Part shown: piece by piece, positions 27,074 through 37,583 of the stretch | How the letters are laid out: every line of letters starts with the position of its first letter | Numbering within the stretch: position 1 is the first letter of the stretch | DNA from: Colwellia echini | GTDB taxonomy: Bacteria > Pseudomonadota > Gammaproteobacteria > Enterobacterales > Alteromonadaceae | NCBI RefSeq assembly: GCF_002843355.2 | Contig: NZ_PJAI02000006.1 | Coordinates: 124,001 to 188,000, forward strand | Direction of reading: 5' to 3' | DNA: 64,000 bases | The notes under the pieces: generated by a model | The model's database searches: none | The model's input: the letters and a program-made list of their open reading frames with translations, nothing else | Told to the model about the DNA's origin: nothing | Translations under genes and position numbers: made by a program

Positions 27074-29686
27074 TTAAAAGCCATTACCGCTAAAAGTATG
27101 TGTTTGCCAGCTAGAGTCTCTTACTGTGCCGTTGTCATCTTGATAAGTATAAAAATACGAAATGACATCACTAGTAGATAAATTAGCTAAACTTCTCGTA
27201 TTACTTTCACCTGTATTGGTCATGCGCAAGTTTTGTTGACCGCCATTATTAAGCACATAATGAACATCTGCCCAACCGCTTAGGTTAACAAAAAATTCAA
27301 CGCTACTACTTGAATCTTCAACTAGTCCTAATACTTCAACAATAACTTCACAGCCATTTTCGTCTACGGTTACACCTTCCGTAGTATCTAAACATTGATC
27401 AACATCATCAAGCACGCCGTCGTTGTCTGTATCAACTACTACTTCACAGCCTGTTTCGTCTACTGTCGCGCCTGCTGTTGTTGAAAGACATTGGTCAACA
27501 TCATCAAGTACACCATCGTTGTCATTGTCAATTGGTGTTACTTCAATAAGCTCAAGGTTAAGCCAGTTAATATTAAAGTTACCACTGTCTACCGTTAGCG
27601 TAATAGTATGTTCACCTGAGTCAACAGTGAAATCACCAAGCTCATGGGTTTCCCAACGCTGCCAAGCACTTGTTGCCACGGTATCTGTGTTGATTGTTTG
27701 TCCGTCAACTGAGATGGTATAAGTACCTGTTTTTCTCGATGCAACACGGGTTGATAACGCATAAGTGCCAGCACCTAATTCAAGAGTATAAGCAAGCATT
27801 TCACCGCTTGAAATCCAACCAACGTTATAGCCACCATTTGTGTCTGATGTTACTTGAATATCAACCGCATCAGTGCGATATTCGCCACCAAGGTTGGCTG
27901 AAGTAGTATCTGAAAAGTTAGTGTAATCTTCCGCTTGTATTAACTCGCTTTGTGCAACAATTAAAGTACAGCCTTGTTCATCAACTAATACACCTGTTGC
28001 GGTATCTGGACATAAATCATTGTCATCACTAACGCCATCATTGTCACTATCTACCACAGTAACAATTTCACAGCCGTTTGAATCAACTACAGCACCTGCA
28101 GGAGTGTTGGCACAATTATCTAAAATATCGTCAACTCCATCACCATCGGTGTCGGTAATAATGACTTCTCCACCACCAGTCCAAACAATGTCATCAATAG
28201 CCATTTCAAAAGGGCCTGACGGTAAATCACTGTCCATACTAGCAATGTAAAACATACCTTCTATTGCTTGTAAGGCAATTAATGTACCGCGCATATCTGC
28301 AACAGGGATTGTTGCTGTTGCCCATTCGCCATTACGCACTAAACCATAGGTTGTTGTATTAGCAGGAAAATCAAGCCAGTTTTGGTTGGTGTAGCTATCT
28401 TCAATACCTATTTTAAATGAAACATCAGCAGGTATTTTAATGTTAAAAGTTATCTCGCCATCATCAGCAAAATTACTCATGTCACGCACTTGGCGAGTGT
28501 TTATACCACCACCAAACCACTCGTTAGTGCCGGTGTAACTCCAGCTAATTGCATTATCACCTTCAATTGGCGCAATGGTGCCGTCAACAACAGTGCCGGT
28601 ATTCCACACATAAATGTCTGAGGTTTGACCTGCTTCAAGTTTGTTATTTGTTGGCGTAGTGTCAGTAAATACACCAAAAGTTCCTGCTTCAGCAACTGTT
28701 TGATTACCAATAAATACTTCACCTTGACCGTCTAGCTCATAAACACGTACATAATCTATATACATTTTAGCGGGTGTTGTTGCCGTTACTTGGTCATTGG
28801 TAGCAGCGTCAGTGAAGTTACCACCAACGGCTAAGTTAAGTAGTAAAAAAAATGGTGCTTGAAATTCATCTGCATCGGCAGAAATGCCAAAAGGAGAATC
28901 GAACATATCGTATTCAACACCATTGTCTTCAACGGTAAAACGTATTTCAGTTTCGGTCCAATAAGTACGGTATGTAACAAAGCGATTGGTTAGGGGAGTT
29001 GATGAAAGATGCGCATTGTCGTTTTGCCATGCAACACTGGCTGCACAGGTTGGGTTACCGTCGCTACAAGCATCTTCAGTATAAAAAATAAGGTTTGAAC
29101 CTACATAATTATTGATTTCTGCACCAGGAAAGCCAGCGTCTTCACGGGCTTGTGCGCTTTGTCCCATTTCCATCATGTCGATTTCGCCTTTGGCAGGCCA
29201 GCTTTGTGTAGAAGTACCTAACATCCAAGCGGCAGGCCATAAGCCAATACCAACATCAGGTATTTGTAAGCGCACTTCAATCATGCCGTATTGCACGGCT
29301 ACTTTATCGCTACTTTCCACTTTGCCTGAAGTAAAAGCATAACCATTACTGGCTTCACTGCGAGCTTCTAATACTAATGCTTTATTACCTGTTTCGCCGG
29401 GAACATCATCAATATAAGTATTGCTTTCACCATACCATTGTAGCTCGGCATTACCCCAGCCACATAAACCTTGATCACAACCGTCACCAACATCAACATG
29501 CCAATTTTCAGTATTTAAGGTGTTAAAATTGTCTTCCCATAATAATTGTCCTACCTCAGCATTAACTTGAATGCTTGCTAAAAGTAGCGCACCAGTTAAA
29601 AAACTTAGTGGAGTTTTTATCTTTTTTGTTAATAACCATTGGCTAGTATTGCCGCTAAACTTCTTACTTAAATTTTTATTTCTCAT
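27074..29686 (-). CDS. Multimodular GH16 endo-beta-1,3-glucanase (laminarinase)
   Basis: An 870-residue secreted enzyme. A long signal sequence is cleaved after VNA near residue 43. The GH16 catalytic domain (about 46-316) has the motif GEIDMME at 167-173, with nucleophile E168, helper D170 and acid/base E173 expected. A CBM4/CBM22-like beta-sandwich (about 325-503), TSP3 calcium linkers (about 510-575), a CBM6-like module (582-715), two tandem TSP3 units (719-782) and a C-terminal domain (about 795-870) follow. The last resembles CBM56 beta-1,3-glucan binders (FFVNLSGWADVHY, NNGGQQNLRM). The GH16 motif with the extra methionine (E-x-D-x-x-E) is the laminarinase/agarase type, and the CBM56-like end favours laminarin. 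It would cut algal laminarin outside the cell for the TonB-dependent receptor. Confidence 0.9.
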   Translation of the reverse strand: MRNKNLSKKFSGNTSQWLLTKKIKTPLSFLTGALLLASIQVNAEVGQLLWEDNFNTLNTENWHVDVGDGCDQGLCGWGNAELQWYGESNTYIDDVPGETGNKALVLEARSEASNGYAFTSGKVESSDKVAVQYGMIEVRLQIPDVGIGLWPAAWMLGTSTQSWPAKGEIDMMEMGQSAQAREDAGFPGAEINNYVGSNLIFYTEDACSDGNPTCAASVAWQNDNAHLSSTPLTNRFVTYRTYWTETEIRFTVEDNGVEYDMFDSPFGISADADEFQAPFFLLLNLAVGGNFTDAATNDQVTATTPAKMYIDYVRVYELDGQGEVFIGNQTVAEAGTFGVFTDTTPTNNKLEAGQTSDIYVWNTGTVVDGTIAPIEGDNAISWSYTGTNEWFGGGINTRQVRDMSNFADDGEITFNIKIPADVSFKIGIEDSYTNQNWLDFPANTTTYGLVRNGEWATATIPVADMRGTLIALQAIEGMFYIASMDSDLPSGPFEMAIDDIVWTGGGEVIITDTDGDGVDDILDNCANTPAGAVVDSNGCEIVTVVDSDNDGVSDDNDLCPDTATGVLVDEQGCTLIVAQSELIQAEDYTNFSDTTSANLGGEYRTDAVDIQVTSDTNGGYNVGWISSGEMLAYTLELGAGTYALSTRVASRKTGTYTISVDGQTINTDTVATSAWQRWETHELGDFTVDSGEHTITLTVDSGNFNINWLNLELIEVTPIDNDNDGVLDDVDQCLSTTAGATVDETGCEVVVDTDNDGVLDDVDQCLDTTEGVTVDENGCEVIVEVLGLVEDSSSSVEFFVNLSGWADVHYVLNNGGQQNLRMTNTGESNTRSLANLSTSDVISYFYTYQDDNGTVRDSSWQTHTFSGNGF
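27341..27532 (-). repeat. Tandem TSP3-type calcium-binding units in the GH16 gene
   Basis: Two adjacent 96-bp units encode residues 719-750 and 751-782. Both read DNDGVLDDVDQCL, then TT and VDE.GCEV, so this looks like a recent in-frame duplication. The repeated D/N pattern with a Cys pair is the thrombospondin type-3 calcium repeat, here acting as a stiff linker before the C-terminal glucan-binding domain. Confidence 0.75.
27542..27943 (-). repeat. CBM6-like module, copy in the GH16 gene
   Basis: Encodes residues 582-715 of the laminarinase and pairs with 26382-26783 in the oxidoreductase gene at about 80 percent protein identity by eye. The two direct copies, 1.16 kb apart, point to module exchange or duplication within the locus. 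Confidence 0.8.
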
Positions 29687-30193
29687 GATGAAAATCTCTT
29701 ATAATTTTTATTGTTTTACGAAACCTAATTCTCTAGTAACTCCCTAGCTTCCTCCTTGAATAGTGTTCATTTTATTTTGCTTTTTTAACGCTAAATTTTT
29801 ACCGCTAAATAAGAATAGGGAGCAATAATCGAATTAAGCATGATGAAATATCTACTTTGCTGAAAAACAAGTCGTCACTCTTTTGTTGATTTAATGAAAT
29901 ACTTTGTTATTAAAGTGTGACCATGGTCTATGCTATTGTTTAAGATGGAAAAAATTAACTTATGGTTTTTGTAAAAAAATCACTTAAATAAAAAATTTAG
30001 AGAATAAAAAGTACAAAAAATAGAAGTGAACAAGTTGATAAATTTGCAGGCTGCGTTGAAAGGAAACAAAAATAAGACGTAATTTAGCCGAATAATCCGA
30101 AATTAAGTCATTAATTTGGCTTTGGTCTGGCTTTGGTCTGGCTTGGTCTGGCGCAGTTGGACGAGGCATTATATTTTTTGAAAGTGTAAACAA
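29687..30193. other. Intergenic region between GH16 and the glycogen operon
   Basis: About 500 bp without a convincing gene. It must hold the GH16 promoter (minus), but no consensus boxes or operator were clear. At 30121-30152 there is a short tandem repeat, TTTGGTCTGGC twice followed by TTGGTCTGGC. A small open frame on the minus strand here owes its composition to this repeat and is not called. Confidence 0.6.
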
Positions 30194-30233
30194 AAAGACT
30201 GATATAACTTACGTAAGAGTCATATCAGTCTTT
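30194..30233 (-). terminator. Terminator of the glycogen operon
   Basis: Arms AAAGACTGATATAAC and GTCATATCAGTCTTT (15 bp, one imperfect pair) with the palindromic loop core TTACGTAA. On the minus strand it is followed by a short T-run. It lies about 80 bp beyond the glgA stop and is the only strong terminator found at the end of the glg cluster. Confidence 0.85.
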
Positions 30234-30260
30234 AACTTGAAAACATTTTTGTAGTGGTCA

Positions 30261-30303
30261 GTCATAACTTAGGTATAACTTAGGTTTAACTTAGTTATGA
30301 CTC
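30261..30303. repeat. Inverted repeat with internal direct repeats behind glgA
   Basis: Perfect 10-bp arms AGTCATAACT and AGTTATGACT enclose three head-to-tail variants of TATAACTTAGG. It sits between the glgA stop and the terminator, so it lies in the 3' untranslated part of the glycogen mRNA. Its function is unknown. It may be an RNA-stability stem. Confidence 0.6.
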
Positions 30304-30315
30304 AGAAAAGAGCCG

Positions 30316-31911
30316 TTAACTATATAAATCCGTCACATAAGTTTGTGCAACATCACGCCATAGGAATCTGGCCTTATGTGCTTTGCTACAAATATCTTTC
30401 CATTTTGTCTTTTTTTGTTTCTTCAGTTCAATGGCCGATTTAAAACAGCTGAGCATATTTTCAGCTTGCTCAATGGGCGTGTCACCGGTAAAAGTAAAAC
30501 CATTAGTTTTATCAATAATGGTGTCACTTAAACCGCCAACGCTATGGGCTAAACAAGGTTGTCCTGCGCGCATTGATAACATTTGGCTAATACCGCAAGG
30601 TTCAAATGAACTTGGCATTAAGAATAAGTCGCCAGAGCAGTATATACTTTCAGATAAAGCTTCTGAGTAGCCTTTAAGGAAGATAAAATTATTGTTGTTA
30701 GATGATACGTGAGCTAAAAACTCTTCTAATTTTTTATCACCGCTACCTAGCAATATAAATACACCGTCGTCAGCTAATTGCGCTAGTAAGTGTTCTAATG
30801 CGCTTTCACCATTAGGCATTAGTTGCTGAAATAGTTTAACTTTTTGATCGGTAATTCGACCCACTGACGTTAATACTAAAGGTTGTTGCGCTGATTTACC
30901 TGATTCTGATAGAAATGCCTTTTTTTCACTTAATTGTTTTAAGCGCGTTAACGCAATTAAGTGGGCGCTATCAATTAACGGTTTGTCTGAAATCCATTTA
31001 AGGATCTCTGTTTCAGACAAGGTAATTAATTCAGCTAAACTAAGGCGATTACTAAGACGAGAATCGCCTTTATCAGAATACTCACAGCCATTTAAAATAC
31101 CATGTAATCTGCCAGTGCTTTTTGCGTTACGTAAATCCGCTTCTAAACCTTCACCGCCAACATAACCGTGCTCAGGATCACTGGGTAATAATATTTCTTT
31201 AACATAATTTGGCGAAACAGCATGTACCTTATCTGACAAGTTAATGCCTGCGCGCATTGGGTTATAGCAATGCGGGTAACGAGGATCGTTAATTTGATTA
31301 TGGTTAAAAGGTAAATAGGGAAACCATGCTTTAAATGATGATTCGTCGCCATCAAGTGGTCTGATACCTTGCAATGATAAATTATGAATGGTGTAAACCG
31401 TTTTAATCGATTGTAATTGCTTATATTCAGGATCATAGGCGCGCAATACCGATAGCATAGCGGTGTGCCAGTCATGTAAATGTAAAACATCAATTTTACC
31501 AAAAACATCACTAATTATTGCTTTAGCAACAGCGGCACTGAATAACGCGAATTTAGTAGCATCTTTGGCAAAAGGTCTGTCATTGGGATCATCGCAGTAA
31601 ATGGCGCCAACACCACCAATAGCAAACATTGGGTGTTCAATGACCCATTGCGTCACATTGTCTTGCGGGTTTGCTACCGTAATTTTGAAAATATCAACCG
31701 TTTGTAATTGGCCTGCAAAGACGACTTCTAACGAGGTAATATGTTGCGCTGCAGCGAGTTTAGAGAAACTCCCATAGCTAGGAATAACAACATCGACCAC
31801 TTGACCAATTTTAGCTAAAGCAATAGGTATGTCGCGAACAACATCGCCAATTCCGCCTACTTTACCACGCGGTAATGCATCATTTTCTGCTGCAGCCATT
31901 AATATTTTCAT
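30316..31911 (-). CDS. glgA: Glycogen synthase GlgA
   Basis: A 531-residue GT5 glycosyltransferase that extends alpha-1,4-glucan chains using ADP-glucose. The N-terminal ADP-glucose loop reads KVGGIGDVVRD (KxGGLxDV class). The C-terminal half has the conserved DLFLMPSSFEPCGISQMLSMRAG segment with the catalytic glutamate (EPCG), and the GGLSDT motif follows. It is slightly longer than the E. coli enzyme (477). The ATG at 31911 has AAGGT 7 nt upstream. It is the last gene of the glgX-glgP-glgC-glgB-pgm-glgA run, 123 bp behind pgm, with a terminator after it. It works with GlgC and GlgB in glycogen synthesis in the cytoplasm. Confidence 0.93.
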   Translation of the reverse strand: MKILMAAAENDALPRGKVGGIGDVVRDIPIALAKIGQVVDVVIPSYGSFSKLAAAQHITSLEVVFAGQLQTVDIFKITVANPQDNVTQWVIEHPMFAIGGVGAIYCDDPNDRPFAKDATKFALFSAAVAKAIISDVFGKIDVLHLHDWHTAMLSVLRAYDPEYKQLQSIKTVYTIHNLSLQGIRPLDGDESSFKAWFPYLPFNHNQINDPRYPHCYNPMRAGINLSDKVHAVSPNYVKEILLPSDPEHGYVGGEGLEADLRNAKSTGRLHGILNGCEYSDKGDSRLSNRLSLAELITLSETEILKWISDKPLIDSAHLIALTRLKQLSEKKAFLSESGKSAQQPLVLTSVGRITDQKVKLFQQLMPNGESALEHLLAQLADDGVFILLGSGDKKLEEFLAHVSSNNNNFIFLKGYSEALSESIYCSGDLFLMPSSFEPCGISQMLSMRAGQPCLAHSVGGLSDTIIDKTNGFTFTGDTPIEQAENMLSCFKSAIELKKQKKTKWKDICSKAHKARFLWRDVAQTYVTDLYS

Positions 31912-32034
31912 TGTTTACCTTATTTTTTGAGGGGCGTTCTTCATCAAACACTTTCTGAATATTTCTACTTATTTGTAAAAAGGTACACATATCAGTTAGC
32001 TTTAACCGATATGTGTAATTGTTGGATGTGATTC

Positions 32035-33717
<1,683 letters not shown>

Positions 33718-33764
33718 TTAATCCAATATATTTGTAGTTTACGTATCTTAACTGTATTCACTTA

Positions 33765-35993
33765 TTAATTTTGCTGTAATTCAAAAATCATCGTTGCTAA
33801 TGGCGGTATAGCTAAGGTAACTGTATGCGTTTGACCTTGGGATGCCACAGGTTGAGAGTTTACCCCGCCACCATTCCCAACATTACTACCACCATAAATA
33901 CTACTGTCAGTATTTAAACATTCGCGGTAATAGCCAGCCTGAGGTACGCCAACGGTATAATTTTCATAACTTGTTGGCGTAAGGTTTACTACCACTAAAG
34001 CGGGAGCTGTGCCTTTTTTACCTTTTCTTAAATAAATTAAAATTGATTGTTGATTGTTTTGTGAATCAACCCACTCAAAACCATTACCGTCGCAATCTAA
34101 TTCATGTAAGGCTGGAATATTTCTATAAGCATGGTTAAGATCTCTAACCAGTGATTGTACGCCTTTATGGCTGTCGTGCTCAAGTAAATGCCAATCTAAA
34201 CTTTGATCATGATTCCATTCATCGCGCTGTGCAAATTCACAGCCCATAAACATCAGTTTTTTACCCGGATGGGTCCACATAAAACCATAATAGGCACGTA
34301 AATTGGCAAATTTTTGCCAATCGTCACCAGGCATTTTGTTAAGTAATGAACCTTTGCCGTGTACCACTTCATCGTGACTTAATGGCAAAACAAAGTTTTC
34401 ACTAAAACTGTAGACTAAGCTAAAAGTCATTTCGTTATGATGATGTTGACGGTAGATAGGATCTCGTTCCATGTATTTTAATGAGTCGTTCATCCAGCCC
34501 ATATTCCATTTAAAACCGAAACCTAAGCCACCGCTGTCTACCGGTTTAGATACACCCGGCCAAGCAGTTGATTCTTCGGCGATCATCATTACGCCCGGAT
34601 TTTTTAAATAAGCGCGAGTATTTACTTGTTGTAATAAGGCGATAGCTTCTAAGTTTTCACGACCGCCGTGAATATTAGGTAACCATTCTCCAGCTTCTCT
34701 GCTGTAATCTAAATAAAGCATTGAAGCAACGGCATCAACGCGTAATCCGTCGATATGAAATTGATCTAGCCAGTAATTAGCATTACTGATTAAGTAACTT
34801 TTTACTTCAGCACGACCGTAGTTATAAATTAGCGTTTGCCAGTCAGGATGGAAACCTTGACGTAGATCTGCATGTTCATAAATACACGAGCCATCAAATT
34901 TACCCGTACCGTGTTCGTCGGTTGGAAAATGTCCAGGTACCCAATCTAGCAATAAACCGATGCCTGCGTTATGGCAACAATCTACAAAGTATTTAAAGTC
35001 TTCCGCGCTACCAAAACGCGCGGTAGGCGCAAAAAGCCCAATAGGTTGATAACCCCATGAGCCATCAAACGGGTATTCACTTACCGGCATTAATTGCAGG
35101 TGAGTAAAGCCCAGATCAACCACATAAGGAATTAATTGCTCGGCTAGTTCTCGATAGGTTAAGTATGCAGGTGAATATTGGGCTTGTGAGTTACGTTTCC
35201 ACGAGCCTAGATGTACTTCATAAATTGATATAGCGCCATTGTAGGGATTTGATGTCGTCGCGCGTTCATTCATCCATTGCGTATCTTGCCATTGGTAATT
35301 ACTGTTTTGAATAACCTTAGAAGCCGTGTCTGGCGCTAATTGCATTGATAAAGCATAAGGGTCTGCTTTTAATGGTTGAATATGATCGTGTTTATCGGCT
35401 ATTTCATATTTATAACTTGCACCAGCGGAAATATTAGGGAGGAATATTTCCCAAACGCCAGAAGCGGGATGTTTGCGCATGACGTGGTGTCGACCGTCCC
35501 AGTAATTAAAATCACCAACCACAGAAACACGATTAGCATCAGGCGCCCAAACAACAAAGTGAGTACCTTTTACATTATCTACTTCTTTTTCGTGCGCGCC
35601 CATCCATCGATAAGCTTGTTCGTGAGTACCTTCACAAAAAAGATAAAGGTCATCGTTACTAATAAGGGAAGGGTAGCGATAAGGATCGTCTATAGTAATA
35701 GTTTCACTTTCATAAGAAACACGTAAACGGTAGTCAAAGCTATTGCGTCGTTTGCCCAATTTTCCTTCAAAAAGTCCAGCTTGATCAACAAGGCTAAGCG
35801 CAGCCACTAATTTATTAGTTTTCGTATCGATCACTTCAACACTTTGCGCATGTGGTAAAAATGCTCGGACAATTAAACCGCTCGTTGTAGGATGCTGATG
35901 TATGCCTAATACGGCAAAAATATCTTGGTGTTTAACATTAACGATTGCTGCGACTTCTGCGTTATCTAACAAACTTTTTGCTAGGTTATCCAT
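33765..35993 (-). CDS. glgB: 1,4-alpha-glucan branching enzyme GlgB
   Basis: A 742-residue GH13 branching enzyme that introduces alpha-1,6 branches into glycogen. It has an N-terminal N1 domain (about 20-120), a CBM48 domain (about 125-225, HFVVWAPDANRVSVVGDFNYWDG), a (beta/alpha)8 catalytic domain and a C-terminal all-beta domain. The active-site residues are the nucleophile D420 in GLRVDAVASMLY, the acid/base in MIAEEST (about E473) and D541 in LSHDEVVHGKGS. Length matches the E. coli type with the N1 extension. TAGGA precedes the ATG at 35993. It is the fourth gene of the glg operon, 190 bp behind glgC, a gap with no clear promoter or terminator. Confidence 0.96.
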   Translation of the reverse strand: MDNLAKSLLDNAEVAAIVNVKHQDIFAVLGIHQHPTTSGLIVRAFLPHAQSVEVIDTKTNKLVAALSLVDQAGLFEGKLGKRRNSFDYRLRVSYESETITIDDPYRYPSLISNDDLYLFCEGTHEQAYRWMGAHEKEVDNVKGTHFVVWAPDANRVSVVGDFNYWDGRHHVMRKHPASGVWEIFLPNISAGASYKYEIADKHDHIQPLKADPYALSMQLAPDTASKVIQNSNYQWQDTQWMNERATTSNPYNGAISIYEVHLGSWKRNSQAQYSPAYLTYRELAEQLIPYVVDLGFTHLQLMPVSEYPFDGSWGYQPIGLFAPTARFGSAEDFKYFVDCCHNAGIGLLLDWVPGHFPTDEHGTGKFDGSCIYEHADLRQGFHPDWQTLIYNYGRAEVKSYLISNANYWLDQFHIDGLRVDAVASMLYLDYSREAGEWLPNIHGGRENLEAIALLQQVNTRAYLKNPGVMMIAEESTAWPGVSKPVDSGGLGFGFKWNMGWMNDSLKYMERDPIYRQHHHNEMTFSLVYSFSENFVLPLSHDEVVHGKGSLLNKMPGDDWQKFANLRAYYGFMWTHPGKKLMFMGCEFAQRDEWNHDQSLDWHLLEHDSHKGVQSLVRDLNHAYRNIPALHELDCDGNGFEWVDSQNNQQSILIYLRKGKKGTAPALVVVNLTPTSYENYTVGVPQAGYYRECLNTDSSIYGGSNVGNGGGVNSQPVASQGQTHTVTLAIPPLATMIFELQQN

Positions 35994-36183
35994 TATTTTT
36001 TCCTAGGTACCATTAAATTTAAGGCTTTGTAATATCAATCAATTATATAAAAACTCACTAGATAGAAATTGAAAATAACTACATAGAAATTAGCTGTTAT
36101 AAATAATTGATATGAATGTGGGTAATTTGAGGTAATTAACTATTACCTCTTTTATAGTACCCACTTCGTTAGTTGTGTATTAG

Positions 36184-37458
36184 CTACGATTTGTTTTTTA
36201 GGGCTAGTGCATCAATCATCGAGCTTGTAACTAGTACCACACCTTTATCTGTAACTCTAAAGCCGTTTGCTCTGTCGTCGTCATTGTTTATACCAATCTT
36301 CATGTTTTCAGGGATAACACAACCGCGATCGATAATAGTTTTTTTAATGTGACAACCACGTTTAACAACTGCGTCAGGTAAAATAACTGACTCGTCAATT
36401 TCACAGTAAGAATTAATTCTTACCTTAGAGAATAATAATGATCGTCTTACCGTTGAGCCAGAAACTACTACACCACCAGATACGGTTGAATCAATTGCTA
36501 TGCCGCGACGAGTGTCTTGGTCAAATACAAATTTAGCCGGCGCGTTTTGTTCTTGAAAAGTCCAAATTGGCCAGTTTTCATCGTACATATTAAGCTGTGG
36601 CTCAGGTGCCACTAACTCCATATTCGCTTCCCAGAACGAATCTAAAGTACCAACATCTCGCCAATATGGTTGTTTATCTTCATCAGGATCTTTAAATGGG
36701 AAGGCAAAAACGCGATGCGATTCAATTATCTTTGGAATAATATCATTACCAAAATCACCACTAGAGCTGGTATGGGCGGCATCTTTTTCTAATTGCTCAA
36801 ATAAAAACTCAGTATTAAAAACATAATTTCCCATTGACGCTAATGTTTTTCCTGGCTTACCTGGGATCTCAGAAGGATTAGCAGGTTTTTCATCAAATCG
36901 ACAAACACGATGGCTTTCATCAACGGTCATCACTCCAAATGCGCCAGCGGCTTCCTCAACGGGTACTTCGATACAACAAACCGTCATATCAGCTTCGTTA
37001 GCAACATGCTTGGCAAGTAATGGTCCGTAATCCATACGATATACATGGTCACCAGATAAAATCATTACGTACTTTGGTAACTCATGTCTGATAATGTCAA
37101 TATTCTGAAATACTGCGTCGGCAGTACCTAAATACCAACCTTCACCTTTTTGCTGAGAGGCAGGCAGTATTTCGATTGACTCACCAAGTTCCTTTTTGAA
37201 GTGTCCCCACCCACGGTTAACATGACGAATAAGAGAGTGCGATTTATATTGTGTGGCAATACCAATACGTCGAATACCCGAGTTAATACAGTTAGATAAC
37301 GGAAAATCAATGATTCTAAACTTCCCCCCAAAAAAGGTAGCGGGTTTGGCACGTTTATCGGTTAATTCAAAAAGACGAGATCCCCTACCTCCTGCTAATA
37401 CTAAAGCATAGGTTTCTTTCGTTAAATTACTTATTCTGCGTTCTTCGTAACTGCTCAT
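36184..37458 (-). CDS. glgC: Glucose-1-phosphate adenylyltransferase GlgC
   Basis: A 424-residue ADP-glucose pyrophosphorylase, the committed and usually allosteric step of bacterial glycogen synthesis. The N-terminal nucleotide loop [12 protein letters not shown], the catalytic-region [23 protein letters not shown] and the GTADAVFQN segment are diagnostic. A left-handed beta-helix follows in the C-terminal third. The frame is open to a GTG at 37524. The ATG at 37458 is preferred because AAGGAAG lies 6 nt upstream and the resulting length matches the family. It lies 125 bp behind glgP, and the gap contains a short TATTGCTATT tandem repeat (about 37540-37557). Confidence 0.95.
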   Translation of the reverse strand: MSSYEERRISNLTKETYALVLAGGRGSRLFELTDKRAKPATFFGGKFRIIDFPLSNCINSGIRRIGIATQYKSHSLIRHVNRGWGHFKKELGESIEILPASQQKGEGWYLGTADAVFQNIDIIRHELPKYVMILSGDHVYRMDYGPLLAKHVANEADMTVCCIEVPVEEAAGAFGVMTVDESHRVCRFDEKPANPSEIPGKPGKTLASMGNYVFNTEFLFEQLEKDAAHTSSSGDFGNDIIPKIIESHRVFAFPFKDPDEDKQPYWRDVGTLDSFWEANMELVAPEPQLNMYDENWPIWTFQEQNAPAKFVFDQDTRRGIAIDSTVSGGVVVSGSTVRRSLLFSKVRINSYCEIDESVILPDAVVKRGCHIKKTIIDRGCVIPENMKIGINNDDDRANGFRVTDKGVVLVTSSMIDALALKNKS

Positions 37459-37583
37459 AGCGCTTCCTTTTTTAAATCCTTTACTGGAGGTAATATATTG
37501 TATGTTTTTATTTTCTTGTTTCACTTGTTTATATTTTATTGCTATTTATTGCTATTTATTGGTTTTTATCCTTAAACCTTAAC

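Noticed and set aside
27423-28250. Plus-strand frames opposite the GH16 gene
   Set aside because: They mirror the TSP3 and CBM6 repeats of a clearly coding gene on the minus strand.
29984-30193. Small minus-strand frame rich in Pro/Gln/Asp
   Set aside because: Its sequence is produced by the TTTGGTCTGGC tandem repeat, and it has no ribosome site or conserved motif.
37459-37524. Upstream GTG start for glgC
   Set aside because: The ATG at 37458 has a strong AAGGAAG ribosome site and yields normal GlgC length.
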